Shown: positions 19,084-30,022, counted from the stretch's first letter. The stretch: DNA of 64,000 bases from Acidovorax sp. 69 (GCF_002797445.1 NZ_PGEP01000001.1:2914501-2978500), one strand, 5' to 3'. Notes: generated by a model from the sequence alone, not told the origin. Numbers and translations are program-made.

Positions 19084-19266
19084 TCAGCCCACGGCAGGTG
19101 CTACCGGCATGAGCAAAAAGGCGCCAATCACCACGAGCGACGCCACCACCAGCAAGGCGATACCCAGCCAGCGCAGCGCATCGCGCAGGCCCAGGGGACG
19201 GCCCCCGGACAGGTCTTGCGCTGGCACCTTTGGCTGTGCGGGCAGATGGATTGCGTCACCGGACAT
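19084..19266 (-). CDS. Small single-span membrane protein in the sulfonate locus
   Basis: This 60-residue protein has a polar N-terminus (MSGDAIHLPAQPKVPAQDL) and one hydrophobic helix near residues 33-55 (LGIALLVVASLVVIGAFLLM). AAGGTG lies upstream of the ATG at 19264-19266. It is encoded between ssuE and the second binding-protein gene on the same strand. Function is unknown; it may be an accessory of the transporter. Confidence 0.55.
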   Translation of the reverse strand: MSGDAIHLPAQPKVPAQDLSGGRPLGLRDALRWLGIALLVVASLVVIGAFLLMPVAPAVG

Positions 19267-19410
19267 GAAGAACACCTTTTTTCTGCGGGTAGAGAACGGG
19301 CAACAGCCCACCCTGCCCGCACTCAGCGGGCAACACCAGGAAACAAACGGGGATGGAAAACGAGAAAAGAGCGCGGGCACCAACCGCCAAGGCTGGGGGC
19401 GCCCATTGCG

Positions 19411-20001
19411 TCAGACGCTACATCGCACCTGCGAAAAATGCACCGGCGCAAACCGCGTGGCCTGGGCCGGCGATGGGCGCAGGGTTTCGGTCACGAGCAC
19501 GTTGACAGCGTCGTCCAGCCGCGTGGAAATGTCATCGTTCAGGTGGTAGGCCCCTTCGGGCGTCAAGGTGACCTGCGCGTCCGTGGCATAGATGCCCGGC
19601 AGGATGCTCTTGGCGCCCAGCGACTGCAGCACTGGGCGCAGCGCGTAGTCCAACGCCAGCATGTGGTGCGGGCTGCCACCGGTGGCCAGAGGCAACACGA
19701 CCTTGCCCTTGAGAGCGGTCTGCGGCAACAGGTCCAGAAAGACCTTGAGTACGCCGCTGTAGGCCGCCTTGTAGACCGGAGTGGCCACCACTAGCACGCG
19801 GGCCTGGGCCACCTGGTCGATAGCGCCCACCACCGTGGGGTGCCCAAAGTCAGCGAGCAGCAGCGCTTGGGGCGACAGGTCGCGGATGTGGATGCGATCC
19901 ACCAGCGCACCACGCACCGACAGGCGCTGGGCCACGGCATCCAGCAAAGCAGCGGAGCGGGAACGCTCGGAAGGGCTGCCAGCAATGAGCAAGGCGGACA
20001 T
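19411..20001 (-). CDS. ssuE: NAD(P)H-dependent FMN reductase
   Basis: This 196-residue flavodoxin-fold reductase supplies FMNH2 to SsuD. The N-terminal phosphate-binding loop reads AGSPSERSRSAAL, the mid-protein flavin region reads ATPVYKAAYSGVLKVFLDLL, and LATGGSPHHMLALDYALRPVL is typical of SsuE. It is upstream of the other ssu genes on the same strand, with a family 1 repeat directly before its start. Confidence 0.9.
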   Translation of the reverse strand: MSALLIAGSPSERSRSAALLDAVAQRLSVRGALVDRIHIRDLSPQALLLADFGHPTVVGAIDQVAQARVLVVATPVYKAAYSGVLKVFLDLLPQTALKGKVVLPLATGGSPHHMLALDYALRPVLQSLGAKSILPGIYATDAQVTLTPEGAYHLNDDISTRLDDAVNVLVTETLRPSPAQATRFAPVHFSQVRCSV

Positions 20002-20011
20002 GATGGAATCC

Positions 20012-20072
20012 TTTACTACATTTTTGATAGCTTCCAGCGCTTTATGGATAAGCGCTAGAGGCCGATTTCTTA
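20012..20072 (+). repeat. Interspersed stem-loop repeat, family 1, copy d
   Basis: The copy reads TACATTTTTGATAGCTTCC, AGCGCTTTATGGATAAGCGC, TAGAGGCCGATTTC. It sits 11 bp upstream of the ssuE start, between ssuE and sbp, in the same orientation as the other copies although the genes run leftward. Confidence 0.85.
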
Positions 20073-20166
20073 TAAAAACGAATGTGCGGCACCCGTCCCG
20101 CCGTTTCAGGCAAGGTTTGTCGAGGCTGGGGGCCGGGGCTCTACCCGCCGCTCAGGCGGGGTGAGC

Positions 20167-21189
20167 CTACTTGCGCGTATAGATCTGGTCGAAGCTCGCG
20201 TTGTCCGCAAAGTGGTCCTTGGCCGCCTTGTCCCAGCCACCGAACGCGTCGTTGATGGTGAACAGGTTCAGCTTGGGGAACTGCTTGGCGTACTTGGCCT
20301 TGGCTTTGTCGGACACCGCCGGGCGGTAGAAATTTTTGCCTGCGATGTCCTGGCCTTCCTCCGTGTAGAGGAACTTCAGGTACTCCTCGGCCACGGCGCG
20401 GGTGCCTTTTTTGTCCACGTTCTTGTCCACCACCGTCACGGCGGGCTCGGCCAGGATGGAGATTGAGGGGGCAATCACATCGAACTTGGCGCCGAACTCC
20501 TTTTCGAGCAGGTAGGCCTCGTTCTCCCAGGCGATCAGTACATCACCCTGGTTGCGCTGGGCAAAGGTGATGGTGGAACCACGGGCGCCGGTGTCGAGCA
20601 CGGGCACGTTGCCGTACAGCTTGGCGACAAAGTCCTTGGCCTTGGCATCGCTGCCCAGCTTGCGCTTGGCAAACTCCCAGGCGGCCAGGTAGTTCCAGCG
20701 GGCGCCGCCCGAAGTCTTGGGGTTGGGCGTGATCACGCTGATGCCTGGCTTGATGAGGTCGTCCCAGTCCTTGATGCCCTTGGGGTTGCCCTGGCGCACC
20801 ACCAGCACGATGGTCGATGTGTAGGGCGAGCTGTTGTGCGGCAGGCGCTTTTGCCAGTCCTTGGGGATCCAGCCACCGTTGGTGTGCAGCGCGTCGGTAT
20901 CACCGGCCAGCGCCAGGGTGGCGACGTCGGCATCCAGGCCATCGATGATGGAGCGCGCCTGTTTGCCCGAGCCGCCATGGCTTTGCTTGATGGTCACATC
21001 CTGGCCGGTTTTGACCTTCCAGTGCTTGGCGAAAGCCTGGTTGAACTCGACGTACAACTCGCGGGTGGGGTCGTACGAGACATTGAGCAGCGTCACAGAC
21101 TGTGCAAACGACGGCAATGCCGTCAGGGCCAAACTGCCAATGAGGGCGGCAGCCCAAGGAAACTTGATAAAGTCGCGGCGAAAGTTCAT
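20167..21189 (-). CDS. sbp: Periplasmic sulfate-binding protein
   Basis: This 340-residue binding protein of the sulfate/thiosulfate ABC importer has a signal peptide ending in LPSFA near residue 29. Sbp hallmarks are [37 protein letters not shown] and [16 protein letters not shown]. No permease or ATPase genes for sulfate follow in this window, so the rest of the transporter is encoded elsewhere. It is divergent from yggX and is a likely CysB target. Confidence 0.92.
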   Translation of the reverse strand: MNFRRDFIKFPWAAALIGSLALTALPSFAQSVTLLNVSYDPTRELYVEFNQAFAKHWKVKTGQDVTIKQSHGGSGKQARSIIDGLDADVATLALAGDTDALHTNGGWIPKDWQKRLPHNSSPYTSTIVLVVRQGNPKGIKDWDDLIKPGISVITPNPKTSGGARWNYLAAWEFAKRKLGSDAKAKDFVAKLYGNVPVLDTGARGSTITFAQRNQGDVLIAWENEAYLLEKEFGAKFDVIAPSISILAEPAVTVVDKNVDKKGTRAVAEEYLKFLYTEEGQDIAGKNFYRPAVSDKAKAKYAKQFPKLNLFTINDAFGGWDKAAKDHFADNASFDQIYTRK

Positions 21190-21266
21190 GAGGGACCTCG
21201 ATTTATGAATGTGTTGCGGTGCAAACCACCGATGAAACGCATTCTGGAAGGCACTCCTTAAAACCG

Positions 21267-21287
21267 GAACTACTGAGATTTCAGTTC
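21267..21287. promoter_or_regulatory. Inverted repeat in the sbp-yggX divergent region
   Basis: GAACT at 21267-21271 and AGTTC at 21283-21287 form matching arms around an 11-base centre, with an overlapping ACTGA/TCAGT pair. It lies about 80 bp upstream of both starts. It could be an operator (CysB is the obvious candidate), but this is inference from position and symmetry only. Confidence 0.35.
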
Positions 21288-21344
21288 TTTATATCCAAAA
21301 CATCTGAGCAACCCGTTTTTGCTCGCTCCACACAAGGAAAACCC

Positions 21345-21617
21345 ATGGCACGCACGGTTCAATGCATCAAGCTCGGAAAAGAAGCGGAAGGCCTTGACTT
21401 CCCCCCCTACCCGGGCGATCTGGGCAAGCGCATCTGGGAAAGCGTGAGCAAGGAAGCCTGGGCGGGCTGGCTGAAACACCAGACCATGCTCGTCAATGAA
21501 AACCGCCTGAACCTCGCCGACGCCCGCGCCCGCCAGTACCTGGCGCGGCAAATGGAGAACCATTTCTTTGGCGGCGGCGCAGACGCTGCAGCGGGTTACG
21601 TGCCGCCCACGGCCTGA
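21345..21617 (+). CDS. yggX: YggX-family Fe(2+)-trafficking / oxidative damage protection protein
   Basis: This 90-residue cytoplasmic protein has the family start [19 protein letters not shown] and the mid segment [18 protein letters not shown], ending near [15 protein letters not shown]. YggX protects Fe-S clusters and may move iron. I start it at ATG 21345 because ACAAGGAAA precedes it and the upstream extension is not family-like. Fe-S enzymes of the nearby sulfate reduction operon are plausible beneficiaries. Confidence 0.9.
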   Translation: MARTVQCIKLGKEAEGLDFPPYPGDLGKRIWESVSKEAWAGWLKHQTMLVNENRLNLADARARQYLARQMENHFFGGGADAAAGYVPPTA

Positions 21618-21639
21618 GCCCCATGTCAGCTTTCCATGG

Positions 21640-21785
21640 TGCTGCGTGCCACCCACGGCCCATGAAACTGGCGCTGTGGATGCCAGTGAGCCGCGAAACT
21701 GGCTTTGCCAGGCCGCTGGCTGCGTTCCCCTTCCACGCGAAGCGTGAGACAGGGGGAAGGCGCGAAGCGACTCAGGGGGTGTTTC
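21640..21785 (-). repeat. Interspersed repeat, family 2, copy a (reverse orientation)
   Basis: Read on the minus strand this gives CCCCCTGAGTCGCTTCGCGC, CTTCCCCCTG, then GCCTGGCAAAGCCAGTTTC. The same order of blocks recurs at 30470-30545 and 55748-55835. It ends directly at the beginning of mnmC. Confidence 0.7.
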
Positions 21786-23789
21786 ATCTCAGAGCCCATT
21801 GACTGGCTGCCGGACGGCACCCCCTACAGCCCCCGCTTTGGCGACCGCTACCACAGCGAAAACGGCGGCCTGGACCAGGCCCGCCGCGTTTTTCTGCACG
21901 GTTGTGGCTTGCCTGGCGCCTGGGCGGGGCAACCGCAGTGGCGCATTCTGGAAACCGGGTTTGGCTTTGGGCTGAACTTTCTGGTCACCTGGGCGGCCTG
22001 GCGGGCCGACCCGCAGCGCCCCACCTTGCTGCATTTCGTCTCGACCGAGGCCTGGCCTGTGGGCGCAGACGACCTGCTGCGGGCCACCACGGCACACCCC
22101 GAACTGGCACCGCTGGCCGGAGCCTTGCATCGCCAGTGGTGGGGCCTGTTGCCGGGCGTTCACCGCCTTAGCTTCGACGAGGGCCGCGTGTTGCTCACGC
22201 TGTGCGTGGGCGACACCCAGAACCTGCTTCGCCAGCAGAGCCTGACGGTGGACGCGGTGTACCTGGACGGCTTCAGCCCACAGCGCAACCCCGAGATCTG
22301 GGACCTGCACACCCTCAAAGCCGTGGCGCGCTGCTGCCGCCGTGGCACGCGGCTGGCCACCTGGACCATTGCACGCGCCGTGCGTGACGCGCTGGCCCAA
22401 TGCGGCTTTGAAGTCAGCCGCGTGCCGGGCGTGCCGCCCAAACGCGACAACCTGCACGCCACCTACAACCCCCACTGGGAAACGCGCACCACACGCCAGC
22501 CCCAAACCACGACGCAGCCCGCCGTCCCCGGCACCTGTATCGTGATCGGCGGCGGCATTGCGGGCGCGGCCACCGCAGCCAGCCTGGCACGGCGCGGCTG
22601 GCAGGTGGTGGTGTTGGACCAGGCTGCCGAGCCTGCAGCGGGCGCATCGGCCCTGCCCGCTGGCGTGTTTGCGCCCCATGTGTCGCCCGACGACAGCGTG
22701 CTGTCGCGCCTGTCTCGCAGCGGCATCCGCACCACGCTGCAGCAGGCCCAGGGGCTGCTGAATGAAGGGGTGGACTGGTCCCACTGCGGCGTGCTGGAAC
22801 ACCGCACCGATGGCTCCCCCGGCCTGTCGGTCGACTGGATGCACGGACCAGGGGCCGCCTGGAGCCAACCCGCACCGTCCTCCACCCTGGCAGAGGCCCA
22901 GTTGCCGCCCGATGCCGCAGCCTGCTGGCACCATCAGGCAGGATGGGTGCGCCCAGCCCGTCTGGCCAAGGCCTTGCTGGGGCAGCCCGGGATTCACTGG
23001 CAAGGTGGGTCTCAGGTGGCTCAGTTGCGGCGCTTGGAGCGGCCCGCCGCTGATGACCAACCAACCGCCCTGTTGTGGCAAGCAGTGGACGCCCAAGACA
23101 ACGTGATTGCAGAGGCCCCCACCCTGGTCATTGCTGCGGGCGCTGGCAGCCGGGAGCTACTCAACCACCGGTGGCCTTTGCAGCCCGTGCGCGGACAAGT
23201 GTCCTGGGGCATTCATGCAGAGCCCGCTGCGCCGCTGCTGCCGTTTCCAGCCAATGGCCATGGCAATCTGGTGCCCCGCTTTCCGATGGACAACCGCTTG
23301 GGCGAGGCTCCTGGCAGCGGCCAGGCGTGGGTCATGGGTTCTACCTTTGAACGCGACGTGGAAGCTCTGCCGCCCACCGCTGCTGACATCCATTCCGCCC
23401 ACACCACCAATTGGGCCAAATTACAAGGCCTGTTGCCGGGGATCGCCCCGCAGCTGGAACCCGCATTTGCCACGGCGCTGTCCGTCCCTCACACAGTTGC
23501 AGCCTTCGGCGATACACCCGTGTTGGAGCATGCTGTTCGATCGTGGGCGGCCGTGCGCTGCACGGCGCCAGATCGTTTACCCATCGTCGGACCCGTGGAT
23601 ACCACCCACCTCCCGGGGCTGTGGGTCAACACCGCCATGGGTGCGCGGGGGCTGACCCTGGCACTGCTGTGTGGCGAACTGCTGGCCGCCCGCCTGCAGG
23701 GCGAACCCCTGCCACTGGATACCAAGCTGGCCAGGGCCCTGGGCACGGAGCGCCTGGCAGAGGCCTGCACCCAGCCAAAGCCCTCGTAA
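21786..23789 (+). CDS. mnmC: Bifunctional tRNA 5-methylaminomethyl-2-thiouridine biosynthesis protein
   Basis: MnmC completes the mnm5s2U34 modification of tRNA. An N-terminal SAM-dependent methyltransferase (ILETGFGFGLNFLVTW; YLDGFSPQRNPEIWD) is fused to a C-terminal FAD-dependent oxidase (CIVIGGGIAGAATAASLARRG near residue 245). The family N-terminus SEPIDWLPDGTPYSPRFGDRY is present, but the codon before it is ATC at 21786 where ATG is expected. The nearest ordinary start is TTG 21705, inside a family 2 repeat. I mark 21786 as the homology-based start and flag it as uncertain. Length of about 667 residues is normal. Confidence 0.85.
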   Translation: MSEPIDWLPDGTPYSPRFGDRYHSENGGLDQARRVFLHGCGLPGAWAGQPQWRILETGFGFGLNFLVTWAAWRADPQRPTLLHFVSTEAWPVGADDLLRATTAHPELAPLAGALHRQWWGLLPGVHRLSFDEGRVLLTLCVGDTQNLLRQQSLTVDAVYLDGFSPQRNPEIWDLHTLKAVARCCRRGTRLATWTIARAVRDALAQCGFEVSRVPGVPPKRDNLHATYNPHWETRTTRQPQTTTQPAVPGTCIVIGGGIAGAATAASLARRGWQVVVLDQAAEPAAGASALPAGVFAPHVSPDDSVLSRLSRSGIRTTLQQAQGLLNEGVDWSHCGVLEHRTDGSPGLSVDWMHGPGAAWSQPAPSSTLAEAQLPPDAAACWHHQAGWVRPARLAKALLGQPGIHWQGGSQVAQLRRLERPAADDQPTALLWQAVDAQDNVIAEAPTLVIAAGAGSRELLNHRWPLQPVRGQVSWGIHAEPAAPLLPFPANGHGNLVPRFPMDNRLGEAPGSGQAWVMGSTFERDVEALPPTAADIHSAHTTNWAKLQGLLPGIAPQLEPAFATALSVPHTVAAFGDTPVLEHAVRSWAAVRCTAPDRLPIVGPVDTTHLPGLWVNTAMGARGLTLALLCGELLAARLQGEPLPLDTKLARALGTERLAEACTQPKPS

Positions 23790-23803
23790 ACCCGCACCAA
23801 ACC

Positions 23804-23817
23804 TTGCTTATAAGCAA
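23804..23817. promoter_or_regulatory. Perfect 14-bp palindrome upstream of the sulfate reduction operon
   Basis: TTGCTTATAAGCAA is a perfect palindrome 66 bp before the first gene of the operon. It is followed by TTGACATATTGG, which resembles a -35 element. A regulator site is likely; CysB-family control is inferred from the operon content. Confidence 0.5.
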
Positions 23818-23882
23818 ATTGACATATTGGAAGAGCAAAACAATAGTTTGCATCCATAAGAGAGCCCCCTACATTCGCAGCC

Positions 23883-24686
23883 ATGCATGAATTGGCGTTT
23901 GTTTTTGCGGGCTTTGCCGTCGGTCTGATCGTAGGCCTGACGGGGGTGGGCGGTGGCTCGCTGATGACGCCTGTGCTTATCTTTTTCTTCGGCATCAAGC
24001 CCCACCTGGCCATCGGCACCGACCTGCTGTTTGCCGCGTTCACCAAGATGGGCGGCACCGTGAGCATGGCGCGCCAGCGCCTGGTGCCCTGGCGCGTGGT
24101 CGGCCAGCTGTGCGCCGGTAGCATTCCGGCTGCCCTGCTGGCGCTGTGGGCGCTGCACACCCTGGGACCAGCCAGTGCCGTGGCCCAGCGCGTCATGACC
24201 ACCACACTCGGTTTTGCGCTGCTGCTGACGGCAGCGGCCACACTCTACAAGGTGGTAGCCTTTTCGCGCCAGCGCCAGGCGGCCGACCAGGCCAAGCGGC
24301 TGGCCGGTGCAGAGCAGGCCACGCGCCCCCGCCACTGGAGCCTGCCCGTACTGCTGGGTGCCGTTATCGGCACCCTTGTCACCTTCACCTCGGTGGGTGC
24401 GGGCGCCATCGGCGTCACGGTGCTGCTGCTGGTGTACCCCCTGCTGCCGCTGCCGCGCATCATCGGCGCCGACATTGCCTATGCCGTGCCGCTGACCCTG
24501 GTGGCAGGCCTGGGCCACGCCTCACTGGGCTCGGTGGACTGGCCTTTGCTTGCACAATTGCTGGCTGGCTCGTTGCCGGGCATCTGGCTGGGCTCGCGCC
24601 TGGTCACCCGCACCCCCGAGCGCCTGATTCGCTCCGCCCTGTCCATTTTGCTGGCCTGGGCGGGCTTCAAACTGATCCTGATCTGA
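23883..24686 (+). CDS. TauE/SafE family sulfite/organosulfonate exporter
   Basis: This 267-residue inner-membrane protein has about eight hydrophobic helices and the duplicated family motif: GLTGVGGGSLMTPVL near residue 19 and TSVGAGAIGVTVLLL near residue 170. Members export or import sulfite, sulfoacetate or related anions. It is the first gene before cysI, so removal of excess toxic sulfite or sulfur anion transport fits the context. The true substrate is not known. Confidence 0.85.
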   Translation: MHELAFVFAGFAVGLIVGLTGVGGGSLMTPVLIFFFGIKPHLAIGTDLLFAAFTKMGGTVSMARQRLVPWRVVGQLCAGSIPAALLALWALHTLGPASAVAQRVMTTTLGFALLLTAAATLYKVVAFSRQRQAADQAKRLAGAEQATRPRHWSLPVLLGAVIGTLVTFTSVGAGAIGVTVLLLVYPLLPLPRIIGADIAYAVPLTLVAGLGHASLGSVDWPLLAQLLAGSLPGIWLGSRLVTRTPERLIRSALSILLAWAGFKLILI

Positions 24687-24697
24687 GTTGCCCCACG

Positions 24698-26482
<1,785 letters not shown>

Positions 26483-26512
26483 CCCGGCCGAGCGCACAGC
26501 CTGACCCACAAG

Positions 26513-26899
26513 ATGTTGAAACTACTTGCCGCCCAAGACCACCAGCCGCCCGCCGAGGGCGACGCCCGCACGGTGGCCCTGCCCAACGATGCCGACGCCA
26601 TGGCACTGCCGCTGGAAGGCGTGGAACGTGTGGACCTGCACTTCCCCAACTTCACCGATGGCCGCGCATTCAGCCAGGCCTTTTTGTTGCGCCGCCGCCG
26701 TGGCTTTGCGGGTGAAATCCGCGCCACGGGGGATGTGCTGATCGACCAGCTGGTGCAGATGCAGCGCACGGGGTTTTCGAGCGCCGTACTGCGCGAAGGC
26801 GTGGACGCGGCCGATGCGCAGCGCCAATTTGAACGGTTCTCCGGGTTCTACCAGGGCGACGCCGTGCAAACCCAGCCCCACTTTGCAAAGGCTGCCTGA
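26513..26899 (+). CDS. DUF934 protein, sulfite reduction accessory
   Basis: This 128-residue protein belongs to DUF934, found almost always behind ferredoxin-type cysI. Typical segments are VERVDLHFPNFTDGRAFSQAF, read across residues 38-58, and GFAGEIRATGDVLIDQLVQM further on. It is thought to assist sulfite reduction, but its mechanism is unknown. Its TGA overlaps the ATG of cysH by one base, indicating translational coupling. Confidence 0.85.
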   Translation: MLKLLAAQDHQPPAEGDARTVALPNDADAMALPLEGVERVDLHFPNFTDGRAFSQAFLLRRRRGFAGEIRATGDVLIDQLVQMQRTGFSSAVLREGVDAADAQRQFERFSGFYQGDAVQTQPHFAKAA

Positions 26900-27660
26900 T
26901 GTCCAGCAACTCCAGCCTGTTCTCGCGTGGTGCGCCCGCCAAAGCCACCGAAGTGCATGCCCGCGCCAGTGTCACGTTCGACGCCAAGCTGACAGAAACC
27001 CAGGCGTTGCTGCGCCAGGCAGCAGCCCTTGGCGCCAACGCCGTGACGCAAGCCTCCAGTCTGGGTGCCGAGGATGTGGTCATCACCCACCTCATCAACG
27101 CGTTGCAGCTCGATATCCCGGTCTTTGTGTTGGAAACCGGCGCGCTGCACACCGAAACGCTGGCCCTGCTGGAGCGTACCCAGGCCCATTCGCGTGCTCC
27201 CGTCACGGTGTACCGCCCCGAAGCAGAGGCCGTGATCCACTTCGTCCGCACCAATGGCCAGGACGCGATGTACCAGAGCATCGACCTGCGCAAGGCCTGC
27301 TGTGGCATCCGCAAGATGGAGCCGCTGGCGCGCGCGCTGGCAGGCAAAAGCGCCTGGATCACCGGTTTGCGCCGCGAACAATCCAACGCCCGGGCCGACG
27401 TCCCTCTGATCGACACCACCGAAGTCACCGCCAAGGGGCTGACCAAATTCAACCCCCTGGCCAACTGGACCTGGGGTGATGTGTGGCACTACATCGCAGC
27501 CAACGGGGTGGACTACAACCCGCTGCACGATCAGTTCTTCCCCAGCATCGGCTGCGCACCCTGCACGCGGGCCATCAGCCTGGGAGAGGAGTTCCGTTCA
27601 GGCCGCTGGTGGTGGGAGGACGAGACCGCCAAGGAATGCGGTCTCCACGCCAAGAACTGA
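26899..27660 (+). CDS. cysH: Adenylyl-sulfate (APS) reductase
   Basis: This 253-residue enzyme reduces APS to sulfite with thioredoxin. The P-loop-like region SLGAEDVVITHLINAL and the VFVLETGALHTETLALLER segment are present. Cys134-Cys135 (KACCGIRK) and Cys219/Cys222 (GCAPCTR) are the 4Fe-4S ligands that mark the APS rather than PAPS type. Cys247 in ECGLH is the catalytic residue. The absence of an APS kinase gene nearby agrees with direct APS reduction. Confidence 0.93.
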   Translation: MSSNSSLFSRGAPAKATEVHARASVTFDAKLTETQALLRQAAALGANAVTQASSLGAEDVVITHLINALQLDIPVFVLETGALHTETLALLERTQAHSRAPVTVYRPEAEAVIHFVRTNGQDAMYQSIDLRKACCGIRKMEPLARALAGKSAWITGLRREQSNARADVPLIDTTEVTAKGLTKFNPLANWTWGDVWHYIAANGVDYNPLHDQFFPSIGCAPCTRAISLGEEFRSGRWWWEDETAKECGLHAKN

Positions 27661-27680
27661 TCGCAGAGAAAGCACCCGAT

Positions 27681-28649
27681 ATGAATTCCCGCACCGACTC
27701 CGCGCTGCTTGAGAAGAAAACCAACGACATGAGCCACCACCTCAACAACTCGCACCTCGACGCACTGGAAGAAGAAACCATCTTCATCCTGCGTGAGGTC
27801 GCCGCCGCCTTCGAGCGCCCCACCCTGCTGTTCTCGGGCGGCAAGGATTCGCTGGTCATGCTCAAGTGCGCCGAAAAGGCCTTTGGCACCAAGGCCAGCG
27901 GTGGCGGCATTCCTTACCCGCTCTTGATGATCGACACGGGTCACAACTTCCCCGAAGTCACGGACTTCCGCGACTTTCGCGCCAAGGAACTGGGCGCCGA
28001 ACTCATCGTGCGCAATGTGGAAGACTCGATGGCGCGCGGCACCGTGCGCCTGGCCCACCCCGGCGAATCGCGCAACGTGCACCAATCGGTCACGTTGCTG
28101 GAGGCGATTGAAGAATTCCGCTTTGACGCGCTGATTGGCGGCGCCCGCCGTGATGAAGAAAAAGCCCGCGCCAAGGAACGCATCTTCAGCCACCGCGACA
28201 GCTTTGGCCAATGGCAGCCCAAGGCCCAGCGACCCGAGCTGTGGACGCTGTTCAACACCCGCCTGCAACCCGGCGAGCACTTCCGCGTGTTCCCTATCAG
28301 CAACTGGACTGAACTCGATGTGTGGCAGTACATCGACCGCGAACAGATCGCCCTGCCCAGCATCTACTACACGCACAAGCGCCAGGTGGTGGACCGCAAG
28401 GGCCTGCTGATGCCCGTGACCGAACTGACGCCGCCGCGCGATGGTGACACGGTAGAGACACGCGACGTGCGCTTTCGCACCGTGGGCGACATCACCTGCA
28501 CCGCACCAGTGGAAAGCACGGCAGCCACCGCCGCCGAGATCGTCATCGAGACCTTGGCCGCAGATGTGAGCGAGCGCGGTGCGACCCGCATGGATGACAA
28601 GACTTCCGATGCTTCCATGGAGAAGCGCAAGAAAGACGGGTATTTCTGA
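27681..28649 (+). CDS. cysD: Sulfate adenylyltransferase subunit 2
   Basis: This 322-residue small subunit of ATP sulfurylase makes APS from sulfate and ATP. It has the PP-loop LLFSGGKDSLVMLKC near residue 55, LMIDTGHNFPEVTDFRD, and the C-terminal MEKRKKDGYF typical of CysD. I start at ATG 27681; a second in-frame ATG at 27729 (MSHHLNN) is also possible. Its stop overlaps the cysN start (TGATG). Confidence 0.92.
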   Translation: MNSRTDSALLEKKTNDMSHHLNNSHLDALEEETIFILREVAAAFERPTLLFSGGKDSLVMLKCAEKAFGTKASGGGIPYPLLMIDTGHNFPEVTDFRDFRAKELGAELIVRNVEDSMARGTVRLAHPGESRNVHQSVTLLEAIEEFRFDALIGGARRDEEKARAKERIFSHRDSFGQWQPKAQRPELWTLFNTRLQPGEHFRVFPISNWTELDVWQYIDREQIALPSIYYTHKRQVVDRKGLLMPVTELTPPRDGDTVETRDVRFRTVGDITCTAPVESTAATAAEIVIETLAADVSERGATRMDDKTSDASMEKRKKDGYF

Positions 28650-30022
28650 TGACTACTACTAATTTAATAGCTGCCAGCGCAATTAACACCGGCACTAGCG
28701 GCCAAAATGACCATATTTCCGCGCTCAAGTTCATCACTTGCGGTTCGGTCGATGATGGCAAAAGCACGCTGATCGGACGCCTGCTGGTAGACAGCAAGGC
28801 CGTGCTGCAGGACCACCTGGCCGGCGTACAGCGCCAGGGCGAAACCGACCTGGCCTTGCTGACCGACGGCCTCAGTGCAGAGCGCGAACAAGGCATCACC
28901 ATCGACGTGGCCTACCGCTACTTCGCCACCGAAGAGCGCAAGTTCATCATTGGCGACGCCCCCGGCCACGAGCAGTACACACGCAACATGGTCACCGCCG
29001 CCAGCAGCGCCGACGCCGCCGTGGTGCTGGTCGATGCGACCAAGCTCGACTGGAAGAACCCGCAATTGGCCCTGCTGCCGCAGACACGCCGCCATTCGCT
29101 GCTGGCCCATTTGCTGCGCGTGCACTCCGTGGTGTTTGCTGTGAACAAGCTCGACGCCGTGGAAGACCCTGTTCTGGCGTGGAAACACATCCAGGGCGCC
29201 CTGCAGTCCTTCGCCCAAGCAGCGGGCATCACCGTGCGCGCCACGGTGCCGGTCTCCGCCCTCAAGGGCTGGAATGTGGTGGACGCCCACGCGGGCTGGT
29301 GCGGCTACGAAGGCCCCACGCTGCTGCAGGTGCTCGAAGCGCTGCCCAACACGCCCGCCGACACGGCGCTGCCACTGGCTTTCCCGGTGCAGTGGGTCGA
29401 AAAGTCCTCCTCCTCGTCGTCGGACACATCCCAAGGCCGCCGCGTGTTCTGGGGCCGTGTGGCTGCGGGCAACGTAGCACCTGGCACGCCCGTGCAGATC
29501 TTCCCCAGCGGCCAGCTGGCCACCGTGGCCCAGGTGCTGGACCATGCACGCCGCCCCAAGGACGTTCCCGCAGGCACCAGCGCGGGCATCATCCTCGACC
29601 GCGAGGTGGATGTCTCGCGCGGCGACTGGATTTTGGCCGCTCCCACGGCAGCGGCGGCCCCAGCCGACGACGACTTTGGCGACACGCCCACTGCTGCGCC
29701 CGCCTGGCCCGCCAACCGCGAGCTGCGCACCACCATCGCCTGGATGGACGACGAGCCCCTGGTGGCTGGCCGCGTTTATTGGGCGCTGCATGGCCACCGC
29801 TGGGTCAAGGCCAAGGTCAAGGCCGTGGTGCACAAGCTCAACATCAACACGCTGGCAGAAGAGGCAGCGACGCAGCTCGACCCCAACGCCATCGGCCATG
29901 TGGATTTGCTGCTGCAAGAGGCCGTTCCGGCCGCCGCATTCGGCACAGCCCGCGTGCTCGGTTCGCTGATCCTGGTAGACACCGCCAGCCACAAAACGGC
30001 TGGCGCCGTGCTGGTGAACTGA
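28649..30022 (+). CDS. cysN: Sulfate adenylyltransferase subunit 1 (GTPase), with repeat-derived N-terminus
   Basis: This 457-residue GTPase subunit drives APS formation. G1 is GSVDDGKST at residues 32-40, G3 is DAPGHEQYTRN and G4 is NKLD. Elongation-factor-like beta barrels follow. There is no fused APS kinase domain. The first 22 or so residues (MTTTNLIAASAINTGTSGQN) are encoded by a family 1 interspersed repeat, so the gene's start lies inside the repeat. A Ser-rich insert near residues 251-258 and an Ala/Asp-rich insert near 335 are unusual but in frame. Confidence 0.92.
   Translation: MTTTNLIAASAINTGTSGQNDHISALKFITCGSVDDGKSTLIGRLLVDSKAVLQDHLAGVQRQGETDLALLTDGLSAEREQGITIDVAYRYFATEERKFIIGDAPGHEQYTRNMVTAASSADAAVVLVDATKLDWKNPQLALLPQTRRHSLLAHLLRVHSVVFAVNKLDAVEDPVLAWKHIQGALQSFAQAAGITVRATVPVSALKGWNVVDAHAGWCGYEGPTLLQVLEALPNTPADTALPLAFPVQWVEKSSSSSSDTSQGRRVFWGRVAAGNVAPGTPVQIFPSGQLATVAQVLDHARRPKDVPAGTSAGIILDREVDVSRGDWILAAPTAAAAPADDDFGDTPTAAPAWPANRELRTTIAWMDDEPLVAGRVYWALHGHRWVKAKVKAVVHKLNINTLAEEAATQLDPNAIGHVDLLLQEAVPAAAFGTARVLGSLILVDTASHKTAGAVLVN
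28651..28710 (+). repeat. Interspersed stem-loop repeat, family 1, copy e (inside cysN)
   Basis: GACTACTACTAATTTAATAG, CTGCCAGCGCAATTAACACC, GGCACTAGCGGCCAAAATGA matches the family layout, including the closing GGCCAAAAT block. It lies completely within the 5' end of the cysN coding sequence. Confidence 0.8.

Noticed and set aside
20140..20160. CCCGCC/GGCGGG hairpin downstream of sbp as a terminator
   Set aside because: There is no T-tract in the leftward direction and the stem is short.
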